Source of the DNA: Syntrophomonas sp.
Lineage (GTDB): Bacteria; Bacillota; Syntrophomonadia; Syntrophomonadales; Syntrophomonadaceae
NCBI GenBank assembly: GCA_016841425.1
Contig: JAENZE010000009.1
Location: forward strand, 1-64,000
DNA length: 64,000 bases
Direction: 5' to 3'
The notes under the pieces were generated by a model, which was not told where the DNA came from, ran no database searches, and saw only the letters and a program-made list of their open reading frames with translations. Shown here in pieces: positions 36,225 through 46,444 of this stretch. The position numbers and the translations under genes were made by a program. Every line of letters starts with the position of its first letter. Within the stretch, counting starts at the first letter, position 1.

Positions 36225-39200
36225 ATGAATTATTTACTAAAACGAAGTGTTGCTTTATCACTGCTGGTATTTATATTGATGGCGACTTTTCCGTCAGCAG
36301 CCTGGGCGAATGATGATGAGACGGTTCTTACTTCAATTTACCACTCATCTGCCGCTGCTGCTATAGATATCAGCGGCAGTTTTTCAGCAACGCTGACGGT
36401 TCCATATGCTTCTGCTGACAGTGTTGATCTGTCCAGCGGCCTTGACATATCTTATGATACCTCTGTCTATTCTACTGCCATTGCCAGTTTTCCTGCCGGG
36501 TCAACTGCTGTAGTTGATGGGGATCCGGTTGAAATGACGGTGACTTATCAGAAGCAGGGTGAAGAGATCTTATATACATCCACATACAGCATTAACCTAA
36601 TCAGAGCAGCATACAGTCCCCCTGAATTTAGCGGGACTGTTTCCAAAGCCAATACTCTGGTAACCTTGCCAGGCAGTATATCCTTTTCAGCAGCAGATTT
36701 TAACACCAAATATACCCCTAACGATGGAGGCTCATTAGATTCAGTAGTTATTAATGGTAGTAATCCCACTTTCGGCTCGTTAAAGTTGGGGGACAGCGAT
36801 TACTCACTGGGGGAAAAGATCAGTACTTCGGATCTTGGCAACCTAACCTTTGCGGCTACGGACACTGGAACCGTCGCTTATACAGTCAGCGCATATGCTG
36901 CCGGCGATGATGATAATATGTTCGGTCCGGTTGTTCTAAATATCACGGTGGATCTGGTTACCAGTACGGGTACGATTGCTTACTCCACTGATAAGAATAC
37001 CGCAGTTAAGCTTAATGCTACTGACTTTAATACCGCGCTTCAGAATGCTACCGGCTTTAATTTATCCTATGTGAAATTCACCTTGCCTTCGGCTTCTTAT
37101 GGTAAACTTTATTACGATTATACTTCTTCTTCGAATTATGATTCTCTGGTTTCAGCCAATACTGAGTATTACAAAAGTACTGCTCCCTATTTATCATATA
37201 TTAGTTTCGTACCATATACTGGCTACACGGGAACGGTATCTATCGCTTATACCGCCTATACCACTGAAGATAGATCTTATGTGGGAACTCTCAATATAAC
37301 GGTAAATGACACCGGCGACAGTACCGTCACCTATTCTACTGACAATGCAACCCCCAAGAAGCTGGTGGCATCTGACTTTAACACTGCTTGTACCAGCATT
37401 ACGGGAAACACTCTTTCCTATGTGAAGTTTACTTTGCCTTCCTCTTCGTACGGTAAGCTCTATTACAACTACACTTCGTCTTCTAACTATGATTCACTGG
37501 TATCAGCCAGCACCAAATATTACAGGAGTGATTCCCCCTATATATCATACATTAGCTTTGTGCCAAACGTCAGCTATACCGGAACCGTTTTAATAAGTTA
37601 TACCGGATATGATACCGAGGGAGATTCCTATTCAGGTGAGCTTATCATACTCGTAGCAGACAGCGGAGATAATACCATTACCTGTTCAACCGATAATGAT
37701 ACTCCCGTTAAACTGGTGGCAACTGACTTTAATACGGCCTGTAAGAATGCTACGGGCGAGACCCTTTCCTATGTGAAATTCTCCCTGCCTTCCTCTTCGT
37801 ACGGCAGGCTCTATTATGACTACACTTCATCTTCTAACTATGATTCACTGGTATCAGCCAGCACCAAATACTACAGGAGTAAATCCCCTTATATATCCTA
37901 CATTAGCTTTGTACCTAACGATAGCTATACTGGAACGGTTTCTATAAGCTATACCGGATATGATACCGAAGGAGTTTCTTATTCGGGAAAACTCAAAATC
38001 ACCGTCACCGGCAGCAGCACCATCACTTATTCGACCGATAATACAACCCCCATAAAGCTGGTGGCATCTGACTTTAATACGGCCTGTAAAAATGCTACAG
38101 GTGAGACCCTTTCCTATGTGAAGTTTACTCTGCCTTCCTCAACTTACGGAAAGCTCTATTATGACTATACTTCTTCTTCAAATTATGATGCGGCAGTATC
38201 TGCCAGCACCAAGTATTACAGGAGTGATTCTCCATATATATCTTATATTAGCTTTGTACCAAAAAGCGGTTATACCGGAACGGTTTCTATAAGTTATACC
38301 GGATATGATACTGAAGGAACTTCCTATTCAGGTAAACTCAAGATCACTGTCACCAACAGCGGCAGTACCACTGTCACCTATTCAACCGATAATAATACCC
38401 CCGTTAAGCTGGTGGCTTCTGACTTTAATACGGCCTGTAAGAGTGCTACGGGTGAAACCCTTTCCTATGTGAAGTTTACTCTGCCTTCCTCAACTTACGG
38501 AAAGCTCTATTATGACTATACTTCTTCTTCAAATTATGATGCGGCAGTATCTGCCAGCACCAAGTATTACAGGAGTGATTCTCCATATATATCTTATATT
38601 AGCTTTGTACCAAAAAGCGGTTATACCGGAACGGTTTCTATAAGTTATACCGGATATGATACTGAAGGAACTTCCTATTCAGGTAAACTCAAGATCACTG
38701 TCACCAACAGCGGCAGTACCACTGTCACCTATTCAACCGATAATAATACCCCCGTTAAGCTGGTGGCTTCTGACTTTAATACGGCCTGTAAGAGTGCTAC
38801 GGGTGAAACCCTTTCCTATGTGAAGTTTACTCTGCCTTCCTCAACTTACGGAAAGCTCTATTACGACTACACTTCAACTTCTAATTATGATGCTGCAGTA
38901 TCTGCCAGCACCAAGTACTACAGGAGTGCCTCCCCCTACATATCTTATATTAGCTTTGTGCCAAAAAGCGGTTATGCCGGAACGGTTTCTATAAGTTATA
39001 CCGGATATAATACTGAAGGAACTTCTTATTCCGGTAAACTTAAGATAACTGTAATTGATACCGGCAGCAGTTCCCGGTACTTCAATGATGTGGGTAATGA
39101 TCTTTCATGGGCGGTGGAAGCTATTGATTACCTATATGAAGAAGGAGTAGTCACTGGAATTGGCAGCAATCGATATCTCCCTAATTCCAGTGTAACCAGA

Positions 39201-39617
39201 GGTGACTTCATGCTTATGCTTTATCGAGCCCTGAATCTCAAGGCAACCGCAAAAGGTAATTTCTCTGATGTGCCCAAAGGCAGCTATTATTATGATGCCA
39301 TTGCTGCAGCCAAAGTACTTGGTATTGCCCAGGGTGATGGGGTTCATTTCTACCCAAATTCGTCTATAACCAGACAGGATGCCATGGTCCTTGTGACCCG
39401 CTCCCTGGAAACAGCACGAATCACAATACCATCAGGCAGCAGCAGCGATCTGCGGTCCTTTGCCGATCGAGGTATGCTTTCTGATTATGCAGCCGCAGCA
39501 GTAGCCTCCCTGGTCAAAGCAGGAATAATAAAGGGAGACGGTACCAGGATAAATCCCCGGAGCAATATCACCCGGGCAGAAATGGCAGTAATTTTACAGC
39601 GTGTTCTAGATCTATAG
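36225..39617 (+). CDS. S-layer homology (SLH) protein with six tandem ~117-aa repeats
   Basis: 1130 aa exported surface protein. The signal peptide (MNYLLKR..., cleavage probably after AWA near residue 28) is followed by a unique region to about 245. Then come six repeats of 115-117 aa, each opening like TVTYSTDNNTPVKLVASDFN and containing YGKLYYDYTSSSNYD and YISYISFVP. Three SLH domains (about 951-1130; RYFNDVG, FSDVPKGSYYYDAI, FADRGMLSDYA) would bind pyruvylated secondary cell-wall polymer. CGGAGG precedes ATG 36225. Repeats 4-6 are almost identical in DNA. Ligand unknown; it may be the S-layer or an adhesin. Confidence 0.92.
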   Translation: MNYLLKRSVALSLLVFILMATFPSAAWANDDETVLTSIYHSSAAAAIDISGSFSATLTVPYASADSVDLSSGLDISYDTSVYSTAIASFPAGSTAVVDGDPVEMTVTYQKQGEEILYTSTYSINLIRAAYSPPEFSGTVSKANTLVTLPGSISFSAADFNTKYTPNDGGSLDSVVINGSNPTFGSLKLGDSDYSLGEKISTSDLGNLTFAATDTGTVAYTVSAYAAGDDDNMFGPVVLNITVDLVTSTGTIAYSTDKNTAVKLNATDFNTALQNATGFNLSYVKFTLPSASYGKLYYDYTSSSNYDSLVSANTEYYKSTAPYLSYISFVPYTGYTGTVSIAYTAYTTEDRSYVGTLNITVNDTGDSTVTYSTDNATPKKLVASDFNTACTSITGNTLSYVKFTLPSSSYGKLYYNYTSSSNYDSLVSASTKYYRSDSPYISYISFVPNVSYTGTVLISYTGYDTEGDSYSGELIILVADSGDNTITCSTDNDTPVKLVATDFNTACKNATGETLSYVKFSLPSSSYGRLYYDYTSSSNYDSLVSASTKYYRSKSPYISYISFVPNDSYTGTVSISYTGYDTEGVSYSGKLKITVTGSSTITYSTDNTTPIKLVASDFNTACKNATGETLSYVKFTLPSSTYGKLYYDYTSSSNYDAAVSASTKYYRSDSPYISYISFVPKSGYTGTVSISYTGYDTEGTSYSGKLKITVTNSGSTTVTYSTDNNTPVKLVASDFNTACKSATGETLSYVKFTLPSSTYGKLYYDYTSSSNYDAAVSASTKYYRSDSPYISYISFVPKSGYTGTVSISYTGYDTEGTSYSGKLKITVTNSGSTTVTYSTDNNTPVKLVASDFNTACKSATGETLSYVKFTLPSSTYGKLYYDYTSTSNYDAAVSASTKYYRSASPYISYISFVPKSGYAGTVSISYTGYNTEGTSYSGKLKITVIDTGSSSRYFNDVGNDLSWAVEAIDYLYEEGVVTGIGSNRYLPNSSVTRGDFMLMLYRALNLKATAKGNFSDVPKGSYYYDAIAAAKVLGIAQGDGVHFYPNSSITRQDAMVLVTRSLETARITIPSGSSSDLRSFADRGMLSDYAAAAVASLVKAGIIKGDGTRINPRSNITRAEMAVILQRVLDL
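36961..39060 (+). repeat. Six in-frame tandem repeats, last three with exact 351-bp period
   Basis: The motif tgccttcctc recurs at 37786, 38131, 38482 and 38833, giving periods of 345, 351 and 351 bp. Units 4-6 are near-identical at DNA level, while units 1-3 have diverged. This points to recent amplification or gene conversion at one end of the array. Confidence 0.85.
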
Positions 39618-39669
39618 ACATGACTAATTAGCGAATTATCCCCTGGTGAGCAATCTGGATAACAGCAAT

Positions 39670-39771
39670 AACCCCGGTCATTTGATATGCTCCCTTCAGA
39701 GTAGACAGTGATAAAACAAACTGTCTTATGAAGGGAGCATACCAAATGATCGGGGTTGCCTTTTTTATTTT
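39670..39771 (+). terminator. Very long inverted repeat with T-tract after the SLH gene
   Basis: Arms 39670-39699 and 39729-39757 pair over about 29 bp with two mismatches. The loop carries its own hairpin GACAGT/ACTGTC, and GCCTTTTTTATTTTT follows. It is a strong terminator for the SLH gene. It overlaps the last codons of the convergent ABC1 kinase gene, which is unusual. The stem is far longer than a normal terminator, so it may derive from a small mobile element. Confidence 0.8.
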
Positions 39772-41441
39772 TCTCTTTTTACCATTATTGGAGGGTGAGG
39801 TGCCCTTCTGCTATTTCTACGGGTATTGGAACTTGTCAGCAGCATAATCAGAAATACAGCCGTTAATCCTAACCCCCAATAGGCTTCTCGGCTCAAGTTA
39901 TTAACCAGTAAATAGGATGAGGTTAGCAAGGCCGAACCGAAAGCTACGGCCCAGGATACTGATCTGATGCTGCGGGTGTTATCAGCGATACTATTTTGTA
40001 ATTGGTTCAGGGGTATTCTAATGGTTATATCTCCTCTCTCGGTTTTGTGCAGTACTCGTTCGAAAAGAGGAGGCAGTTCTATTAGGGCAGACCCCCATGC
40101 TCCTGCTTTCTCCTTGACTGCCTGGTATAGGCCTCCCCCATCTCCCAAGAGTTCGTCAACATATGGTTTGGATACCGATAGGAAATTAATATCCGGATTG
40201 AGTCCAACACATATACCGTACAAGGTCCCCAGCGCGCGTCCTAGAAAAGTGAACCTGGCTGGTACCTGAAAAGGCTGTTCATAAAGAAGCTGTTCCAGGT
40301 CCTGGAGAAAATTATGCAGATCTACCCTGGATATATCCTGGGCATCGCCCAGGATATGTTCTAGAAATATTGCTACCGCCCGAGTTAAAGTATTCTTATC
40401 GGCTCGATAATGGACAAATCCCAGCCGAATTAAATAATCAACTACCGTATCATAATCCCGCCTAACGATGGCTTTTACCATATCCACTAAATTTCTGCGC
40501 ATTTCTATAGAAATAGATCCTACCATACCGAAGTCCACCATTATGACTTTCCCATCCTTGGTAACGAACAGGTTACCGGGATGAGGGTCAGCATGGTAGA
40601 ATCCATCCACCAGAACCTGACGGATATAGATACTTAACAGATGGGCTGCTACTCGCTTACGGTCTATACCCGCATCCTCTATTTCTTCATAGTTAGTTAT
40701 CTTAATTCCCCGCACGTATTCCATTGTGAGAACTCTGGTTCTAGTGTATTCCCATATAATTTCCGGTATCAGAAGTTCTTTATCATCACTGCTGTTAGCA
40801 GCTATAACCTCAGCATTATGACCTTCTTTAAGGTAGTCCAATTCACCCCATAATGTTTCCTCAAATTCCTGATAAATTGCATCCAGGTCAATGAATCGCT
40901 CCCAATCGGTAAATGTCTTAATCAATTTTATTACTTGTCTTATAGCATTAAGATCTATTCTGATGATTTCTTCAATTCCTGGCCGCATTACCTTGATGGC
41001 AACTTCCCGCCCGTTCAACAACACACCATAATGGACCTGTCCCAAAGATGCAGCTGCCACCGGCTTTGGCTCGATATGAGCATATATATTTTCCAGGGCC
41101 AGCCCAAATTCTGAGCAAACCATTATTTTTATATCTTCGAAATCAACCGCCCTAACTTCGTCCTGTAAACCTGAAAGTTCTTGGATGGTAGCCCGAGGAA
41201 GAATATCCACCCTGGTGCTTACAAACTGCCCTAATTTTATTAGCAGCCCCCCTAATTCTACTGCCGTTTCTCGAAAAAGTTGGGCCTGTGTTACATATAA
41301 TTCCTCTCTTTTGTTATACACCCAGCCAGGCCGGTGCAGATATTTTTTGAATCTCAGAGAGTAAAATGCTATAGAAACATGGATAAAAAGGCCAATTACT
41401 TTGAAAAAGCGGCTGGTACCATTTTTACTCAGACTGAGCAT
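39765..41441 (-). CDS. ABC1/UbiB-family atypical protein kinase (AarF-like)
   Basis: 558 aa. Motifs of the ABC1/ADCK/UbiB family are clear: the KxGQ signature as LIKLGQFVSTR, PVAAASLGQVHYG (Ala-rich nucleotide loop), VAIKVMRPG with the Lys, FYHADPHPGNLF and MVDFGMVG with the metal-binding Asp. Two hydrophobic segments end the protein (about 500-540), anchoring it to the membrane. Family members support quinone or isoprenoid lipid metabolism; the substrate here is unknown. AGGGGG precedes ATG 41441. One copy of the dispersed repeat lies directly upstream, as it does before the amidase gene. Confidence 0.92.
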   Translation of the reverse strand: MLSLSKNGTSRFFKVIGLFIHVSIAFYSLRFKKYLHRPGWVYNKREELYVTQAQLFRETAVELGGLLIKLGQFVSTRVDILPRATIQELSGLQDEVRAVDFEDIKIMVCSEFGLALENIYAHIEPKPVAAASLGQVHYGVLLNGREVAIKVMRPGIEEIIRIDLNAIRQVIKLIKTFTDWERFIDLDAIYQEFEETLWGELDYLKEGHNAEVIAANSSDDKELLIPEIIWEYTRTRVLTMEYVRGIKITNYEEIEDAGIDRKRVAAHLLSIYIRQVLVDGFYHADPHPGNLFVTKDGKVIMVDFGMVGSISIEMRRNLVDMVKAIVRRDYDTVVDYLIRLGFVHYRADKNTLTRAVAIFLEHILGDAQDISRVDLHNFLQDLEQLLYEQPFQVPARFTFLGRALGTLYGICVGLNPDINFLSVSKPYVDELLGDGGGLYQAVKEKAGAWGSALIELPPLFERVLHKTERGDITIRIPLNQLQNSIADNTRSIRSVSWAVAFGSALLTSSYLLVNNLSREAYWGLGLTAVFLIMLLTSSNTRRNSRRAPHPPIMVKREK

Positions 41442-41475
41442 AAAGCATGTCCCCCTTCGTTCCTAGCACCATAAT

Positions 41476-41692
41476 ACTCAACCAAACATGTCTGTATGAC
41501 AGAAGTGCAGACGAAAATTGTACGGATGAATGCTTAAGACCGCTTGGGTCCGGTCTTACTTTCTCCATATAAGTTAGCTACTGATGATTTAGATTGATGG
41601 GCTGAAACAAGTTATGTTCCCGCTAAACGAATCGCCTTAATCCCCCTGCGCTAACCTTAAGCTTTCATCCTCAAGAAGCTATTTTCGTACTA
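41476..41692 (-). repeat. Dispersed ~216-bp non-coding repeat, copy 2
   Basis: Near-identical to 6690-6905 and in the same orientation relative to the downstream gene (ABC1 kinase, 35 bp away). In minus-strand sense AAGACCG/CGGTCTT closes a perfect 7-bp hairpin and GTCTG/CAGAC another. An AGCTT/AAGCT hairpin lies near the 5' end. No ORF crosses it. Confidence 0.75.
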
Positions 41693-42028
41693 TGTAATAG
41701 TATTTACGAAAATTCAGATGCCAATAAATTAAGCATCCGCACCAGAATATCCTGACATTAGCTGTTACTATTAATTATACTATTTATTGCTTCTATTTTA
41801 GCTCTATGATACCTAATTCTGGCAAGCTGGTTATCAGATCCTGCCGCCCAGTATGTGACCCATCATCTCGAATTCAAAGAGGCTGTTATTTATTCTAAAA
41901 ACATAAAAAGCAGCTCAATAAGACTGCTGATAAATAAGAATATTTTTTTCTTCATGATACTAAACTTATTTCTAAATAACATTAAATTTGATTTAAGGAC
42001 GATATAACTCCGCAATAAAACAAATCCA
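41693..42028. other. Gene-free AT-rich stretch
   Basis: 335 bp between the repeat and polX. No convincing ORF, terminator or repeat was seen. Confidence 0.5.
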
Positions 42029-43708
42029 TTAAAAGACTCCCCCTTGGAAGTACTCCTTGATCTCTTGTTGGTCCCAGGTATTGATTACATCGTCTTTGGT
42101 TAGCCAGGCTCTTCTAGCACAGAGGATTCCATATTTTACTAGATAAAGGTCCTTTTTATCGTGAGCATCACTGTTGATTACCAGTTTAACACCCATTATA
42201 GCCGCCTTTCTGGCAATTTCCTCATCTACATCAAGGCGGTCCGGGTGAGCATTTATTTCCAGGGCAGTACGGTGTTCTGCCGCCGCCTCCAATATTTTAT
42301 CGATATCCAATTCATATGGCAGGCGACGATTTAATAGCCTGCCGGTCAGATGTCCGATTATGTCCACATGAGGGTTTTCTATAGCTTTGATTATTCTATT
42401 GGTCTGCAGTTCCTGATCCAGTTTAAAATGACTGTGAATTGAGGCTATTACCACATCCAGGTTCTGCAAGATATCATCACCATAATCCAGGGTTCCATCC
42501 TTAAGAATATCTACTTCGCTTCCTTTAAGAATGACAAGCTCTTTCATTCCTTCGTTCAAAGCATCGACAGCTCTCCCCTGTTCTATAAGCCGTTTTTCAG
42601 AAAGTCCGCCGCTGATATGCAAAGACTTGGAATGATCAGTCACGGCCAGATAAGAATACCCGATTGTTTGTGCACCGTTAACTATATCTTGCAGACTGTG
42701 AGCACCGTCACTCCAATCAGTATGCACATGCATTTCCCCTCTGAGATCGGATAGGTTAATCAGTACTGGGAGTTGATGCTTCCTCGCTTTTTCTATTTCG
42801 CCTTGATTTTCTCTCATTTCTGGAGGAATATACTGTAAACCCATCTGCCTGAAAACATCTTCTTCAGATCTAAGACCCTTGAAAACAACCCGGTCTATAC
42901 CTTGAAACACAACCTCGCGAAATTCTTTGGATCCGGTAGTCCAGATCAGACTATGACAGAAGTCATCCGGCTCCACTATGATAACTTCAAATTTTATATT
43001 ATAATCAAGCTTGCCCTGAATCAAATCATTTTGTGCTTGGGTAATTTCCCGAGTGCTGCGGTAAGAAGCCACCTGCGTGTGTACCCGGTTAAAATCTTGA
43101 GCTGCCACCAGTATATCGATATCTCCCACCAGTGGTTTACCACGCCGAATACTCCCCACTGGCCTGGCTTCGATGACTCCTTGGCCTTGCATAATATGCC
43201 GGGAAAAATCCTCGGCCATGGGAACCGCCAGGCCGAGAGTAATTTTTTCCATGCTCTTATTGAATAAATCAATGCCTTTTAATATATTATACTCCGTCTT
43301 GGCCCCCATTCCAGGTAGAGCACGTATATGTCTGGCTTCAGCGGCTGCAGCCAGGGCGTCCAGATTATCAATGGCAAGTTTTTCATATATGGTTCTTATG
43401 GTTTTATGTCCTAAGCCAGGAATAGCCAGCATATCCAGCAGGCCCTGCGGGATTTCCCTGCTCAGCTGATCACAATAAGTGCAGCCTCCAGTTTCAAGCA
43501 TTTCTTCTATTTGGTCTTGAATAGTGCTTCCAATGCCTTTGACTTTATTAACCGCATTCCGGAGATATATGTCTCTCAAATCTTCATCTAGATGATATAC
43601 AGAATAAGCAGCCTGACGATAAGCCTTTACTCGATAAGGGTTATCGTTTTTTAGTTCCAGCATGTCTGCGATAGATTCAAGCATACATGCTACTTCCCGA
43701 TTTGTCAT
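42029..43708 (-). CDS. polX: DNA polymerase X with PHP domain
   Basis: 559 aa. The N-terminal helix-hairpin-helix lyase-like region (about 1-130; VKGIGSTIQDQIEEML, IPGLGHKTIRTIYE) is followed by the nucleotidyltransferase with GSIRRGKPLVGDIDILV, which holds the catalytic Asp pair. A C-terminal PHP phosphoesterase domain follows: EMHVHTDWSDG, VTDHSKS, EVDILKDG, ASIHSHF, DIIGHLTGR, EINAHPDRLD and SDAHDKKDL, so the metal-binding set is complete. It serves base-excision repair and gap filling with 3'-end processing. It follows zapA by 1 bp, as in other Firmicutes. Confidence 0.95.
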   Translation of the reverse strand: MTNREVACMLESIADMLELKNDNPYRVKAYRQAAYSVYHLDEDLRDIYLRNAVNKVKGIGSTIQDQIEEMLETGGCTYCDQLSREIPQGLLDMLAIPGLGHKTIRTIYEKLAIDNLDALAAAAEARHIRALPGMGAKTEYNILKGIDLFNKSMEKITLGLAVPMAEDFSRHIMQGQGVIEARPVGSIRRGKPLVGDIDILVAAQDFNRVHTQVASYRSTREITQAQNDLIQGKLDYNIKFEVIIVEPDDFCHSLIWTTGSKEFREVVFQGIDRVVFKGLRSEEDVFRQMGLQYIPPEMRENQGEIEKARKHQLPVLINLSDLRGEMHVHTDWSDGAHSLQDIVNGAQTIGYSYLAVTDHSKSLHISGGLSEKRLIEQGRAVDALNEGMKELVILKGSEVDILKDGTLDYGDDILQNLDVVIASIHSHFKLDQELQTNRIIKAIENPHVDIIGHLTGRLLNRRLPYELDIDKILEAAAEHRTALEINAHPDRLDVDEEIARKAAIMGVKLVINSDAHDKKDLYLVKYGILCARRAWLTKDDVINTWDQQEIKEYFQGGVF

Positions 43709-43709
43709 C

Positions 43710-43988
43710 TCAACCCATCCTGTTTTTCTTTTCGTCTTCCATGGTTCTTATTAGTTGATCATAATCTTCCTGCAGTTTATTAAGCTCGTCGGCCAGATTG
43801 AGTGCAGTCAGTATAGCTACCCGCTGATTGGAAAGATTAGAGTTGCGTTGCTGTATCATCTTCATCCTTCGGTCTACGTATGCAGCCAGCATTTGGATGT
43901 ACTCGGAGTTTTCTTCCCCTTTTACCACATATTGTTCGTTGAAAATTTCTACCGTCACCCTGTTTATAGGGTCTTTTTTATCCTGCAC
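43710..43988 (-). CDS. zapA: Cell division protein ZapA
   Basis: 92 aa protein that bundles FtsZ at the division ring. NRVTVEIFNEQYVVKG is the N-terminal beta motif, and a long coiled coil (LNLADELNKLQEDYDQLIR) forms the dimer. The frame opens at ATG 44033, but AAGGAGG lies 8 nt before GTG 43988, which gives MQDKKDPINRV and the usual family length (85-100 aa). It is followed directly by polX. Confidence 0.9.
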   Translation of the reverse strand: MQDKKDPINRVTVEIFNEQYVVKGEENSEYIQMLAAYVDRRMKMIQQRNSNLSNQRVAILTALNLADELNKLQEDYDQLIRTMEDEKKNRMG

Positions 43989-44071
43989 ATAGCATGCCTC
44001 CTTCGCATGAACAATATCAAATACTTCTACCATTATACTGTTTTTTCCTGCTCAGAAGCATTTACCCCAGA

Positions 44072-44150
44072 AAGAAGCAAGGGGACGTTCCTTTCGCTTC
44101 CTCAACCCGGATAATAAGGAGGAAGCAAAAAGAACGTCCCCTTGTTTCTT
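44072..44150. repeat. REP-like palindromic repeat
   Basis: Two roughly 32-nt arms (44072-44103 and 44119-44150) are complementary with few mismatches around a 15-nt loop. Each includes GGGGACGTTC and the run GCTTCCTC or its complement. Such GGGGACGTTC palindromes are common in clostridial genomes near REP-associated transposases. It abuts the phoU stop codon and probably also terminates that operon. Degenerate cousins with CCTTGTCCC or GTGTCCC lie near 53988, 55455 and 58060-58360. Confidence 0.7.
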
Positions 44151-44817
44151 ATTGTCTGGCCATTAAATTAAGATCTATTCGTCTTCCATCGACTACATAG
44201 ATAACCATTTCAGCAATATTGGTGGCATGGTCACCAATACGTTCTAAGTGTCCGGCTACCAGTAATAGCGAGGCGGCCTGGGGAATTGTTTTGGCGTCCT
44301 GCATCATGTAGGAAAGCAGCTCCCGGAAGATCTGTTGATACAAGGCATCTATGTCCTGTTCCATAGGAATTATGGACATGGCCATATCAATATCTTCATT
44401 AATCAGGGCCTGCAGTGCTTTTTCCACCATCATACTTACAATATTAGCCATCCTGGGAATATCAATGAGCGGCTTAATATACTTTTGAGGATATAAATCT
44501 ATACAGACCTCACTTATATCTTCCGCATGATCTGCCATCCTCTCTATATCAACAATAATACGCAACACAGTAGCGATGAACCGCAGGTCTCTGGCCATAG
44601 GCTGTTTAAGCGCAATAAGCCTCAAACAATTTTTCTCTATGTCCAGTTCCATCTGGTCGATTATATCATCTTTTTCTATCACTTCCCGGGCCATATCGAT
44701 ATCTTTATCTACCAGCGCTTTCACTGCTCTTGCAATCTGTTCTTCCAACAATCTCCCCATTTTCAGCAGGTCTTCCTTAAGATGCTGCACTTCCTGCACT
44801 AGCGATTCATTAAACAT
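44149..44817 (-). CDS. phoU: Phosphate signalling protein PhoU
   Basis: 222 aa all-helical protein with the two PhoU repeats. The E/DxxxD metal-binding motifs appear as ERMADHAEDISE and LERIGDHATNIAE. It links PstSCAB transport to PhoR and dampens the phosphate response. It is last in the pstC-pstA-pstB-phoU unit, 15 bp after pstB. Length is typical. Confidence 0.95.
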   Translation of the reverse strand: MFNESLVQEVQHLKEDLLKMGRLLEEQIARAVKALVDKDIDMAREVIEKDDIIDQMELDIEKNCLRLIALKQPMARDLRFIATVLRIIVDIERMADHAEDISEVCIDLYPQKYIKPLIDIPRMANIVSMMVEKALQALINEDIDMAMSIIPMEQDIDALYQQIFRELLSYMMQDAKTIPQAASLLLVAGHLERIGDHATNIAEMVIYVVDGRRIDLNLMARQ

Positions 44818-44832
44818 ATAATCCTCTCCTTC

Positions 44833-45591
44833 TTAACCAAACCTTCCTGTTATATAATCTTCTGTTCGTTTATCCCGAGGATTTACAAACAGTTCGTCGG
44901 TGCGGCTGAATTCAACCAGATGCCCGTTTAAGAAAAACCCGGTATAATCAGATATTCTGGCCGCCTGCTGCATATTATGGGTTACTATTACTATCGTATA
45001 ATTCTTTTTCAATTCACCAATTAGATCTTCCAGCCTGGAGGTAGATATAGGATCAAGGGCTGAGGCCGGTTCATCCATCAATATCACTTCGGGTTCTACT
45101 GCCAAAACTCGTGCGATAACCAGTCTTTGCTGCTGCCCTCCAGACAAGCGAGCTGCTGGTGAGTTCAACCTGTCACTTATCTCATTCCACAGGTTAGCAG
45201 CTTTGAGGCTTCTCTCCACGATTTCGCTTAATCGGTTCCGGTCCTTAATACCGTGAATTCTTGGTCCATAGGCAACATTTTCATAAATAGACATGGGAAA
45301 CACGGAAGGTTTTTGAAAAACCATTCCCACTTTTCTCCTTAATCCAACTACGTCTCGGTCCTTTTCATAAATAGGCTCTTCATCCAGATATATCTGGCCT
45401 TCGGTCCGAGTGCCTTCTATCAATTCATTTAATCGATTGATTGTCCGCAAGAAAGTCGATTTACCGCAGCCAGATGGACCTATAAGGGCAGTAACCCGCT
45501 TTTCTTGGATATCCATATTCACATCATATAAGGCTTGGAAATCTTTATAAAACACCTTTATATTTTCACTCTTTAGTTTTAAATATTTCAT
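44833..45591 (-). CDS. pstB: Phosphate ABC transporter ATP-binding protein PstB
   Basis: 252 aa ATPase. Walker A is GPSGCGKST, the signature is [16 protein letters not shown] and Walker B is [13 protein letters not shown]; the H-loop is [11 protein letters not shown]. The frame opens at GTG 45600, but the ribosome site GAGGTG overlaps that codon, so ATG 45591 is the likely start. The site also overlaps the pstA stop, so translation is probably coupled. Confidence 0.96.
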   Translation of the reverse strand: MKYLKLKSENIKVFYKDFQALYDVNMDIQEKRVTALIGPSGCGKSTFLRTINRLNELIEGTRTEGQIYLDEEPIYEKDRDVVGLRRKVGMVFQKPSVFPMSIYENVAYGPRIHGIKDRNRLSEIVERSLKAANLWNEISDRLNSPAARLSGGQQQRLVIARVLAVEPEVILMDEPASALDPISTSRLEDLIGELKKNYTIVIVTHNMQQAARISDYTGFFLNGHLVEFSRTDELFVNPRDKRTEDYITGRFG

Positions 45592-45601
45592 CTTTTTCAC
45601 C

Positions 45602-46444
45602 TCATATCTGCCTGCTGACCTGTGACATCCTGCACAGACTCAGGTTGGCCAGGTAATTGATAATGACTATTAATACAATAATCAGAAAAGCAGTCCCAAA
45701 TGCCCTATCCATCGATATACCCTCCATAGCCAGGATATATAAATGAACTGACATAGTACGCGCCGGATCCAGTAATCCTCCCGGCATACCCAGAGAACTG
45801 CCGGCAGTTAGAATCAAAGCTGCAGTCTCTCCTACTGCTCTGCCAATTGATAGTATTATGCCAGTTATTATACCTGGCACTGCCGAGGGAAGCACTACCC
45901 GGCTAATAGTCTGCCATTTACTCGCTCCTAATGCCAGACTGTTTTCTCGATACTCTGCCGGAACTGCCAGTATCGCTTCCTGTGCGGTCCTGGTAATAGT
46001 GGGCAGTATCATAATGGCCATAGTCAATGATCCGGATATAATTGACCAGCCCATTTGTAAAAAGATAACGAAGAAAACAAATCCGAATAATCCAAAGACT
46101 ATGGAAGGAATACCTGCCAGAGTCTCTGCTGTAAGATTAACCAGATTTGCAAACCAGGACCTGCGCAGTGCATACTCTTCGAGATGAATAGCACTTCCCA
46201 CTCCTATGGGCACAGCTATTAAAAGTGAGACCAGGGTCAAATATACGGTACTTACTATGGTTGTCCATATGCCACCTTCTTTTCCAGCTCTACGCGGAGC
46301 TTCGAGAATGAAATCCAGATTTATTGCCGATACTCCCTTAATAGCTATATAGGCAATTATAATAAATAGTATAGCCACGATAATTAGCCCGGATAGCCAT
46401 AAGAAAGCTTTAATCAATTTCTCCCGGGTGTTATTAGTTAGCAT
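45602..46444 (-). CDS. pstA: Phosphate ABC transporter permease PstA
   Basis: 280 aa permease with six membrane segments. The EAA loop is visible as [26 protein letters not shown]. It starts within the last codons of pstC (11-bp overlap) and is followed by pstB, the standard order. Confidence 0.95.
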   Translation of the reverse strand: MLTNNTREKLIKAFLWLSGLIIVAILFIIIAYIAIKGVSAINLDFILEAPRRAGKEGGIWTTIVSTVYLTLVSLLIAVPIGVGSAIHLEEYALRRSWFANLVNLTAETLAGIPSIVFGLFGFVFFVIFLQMGWSIISGSLTMAIMILPTITRTAQEAILAVPAEYRENSLALGASKWQTISRVVLPSAVPGIITGIILSIGRAVGETAALILTAGSSLGMPGGLLDPARTMSVHLYILAMEGISMDRAFGTAFLIIVLIVIINYLANLSLCRMSQVSRQI

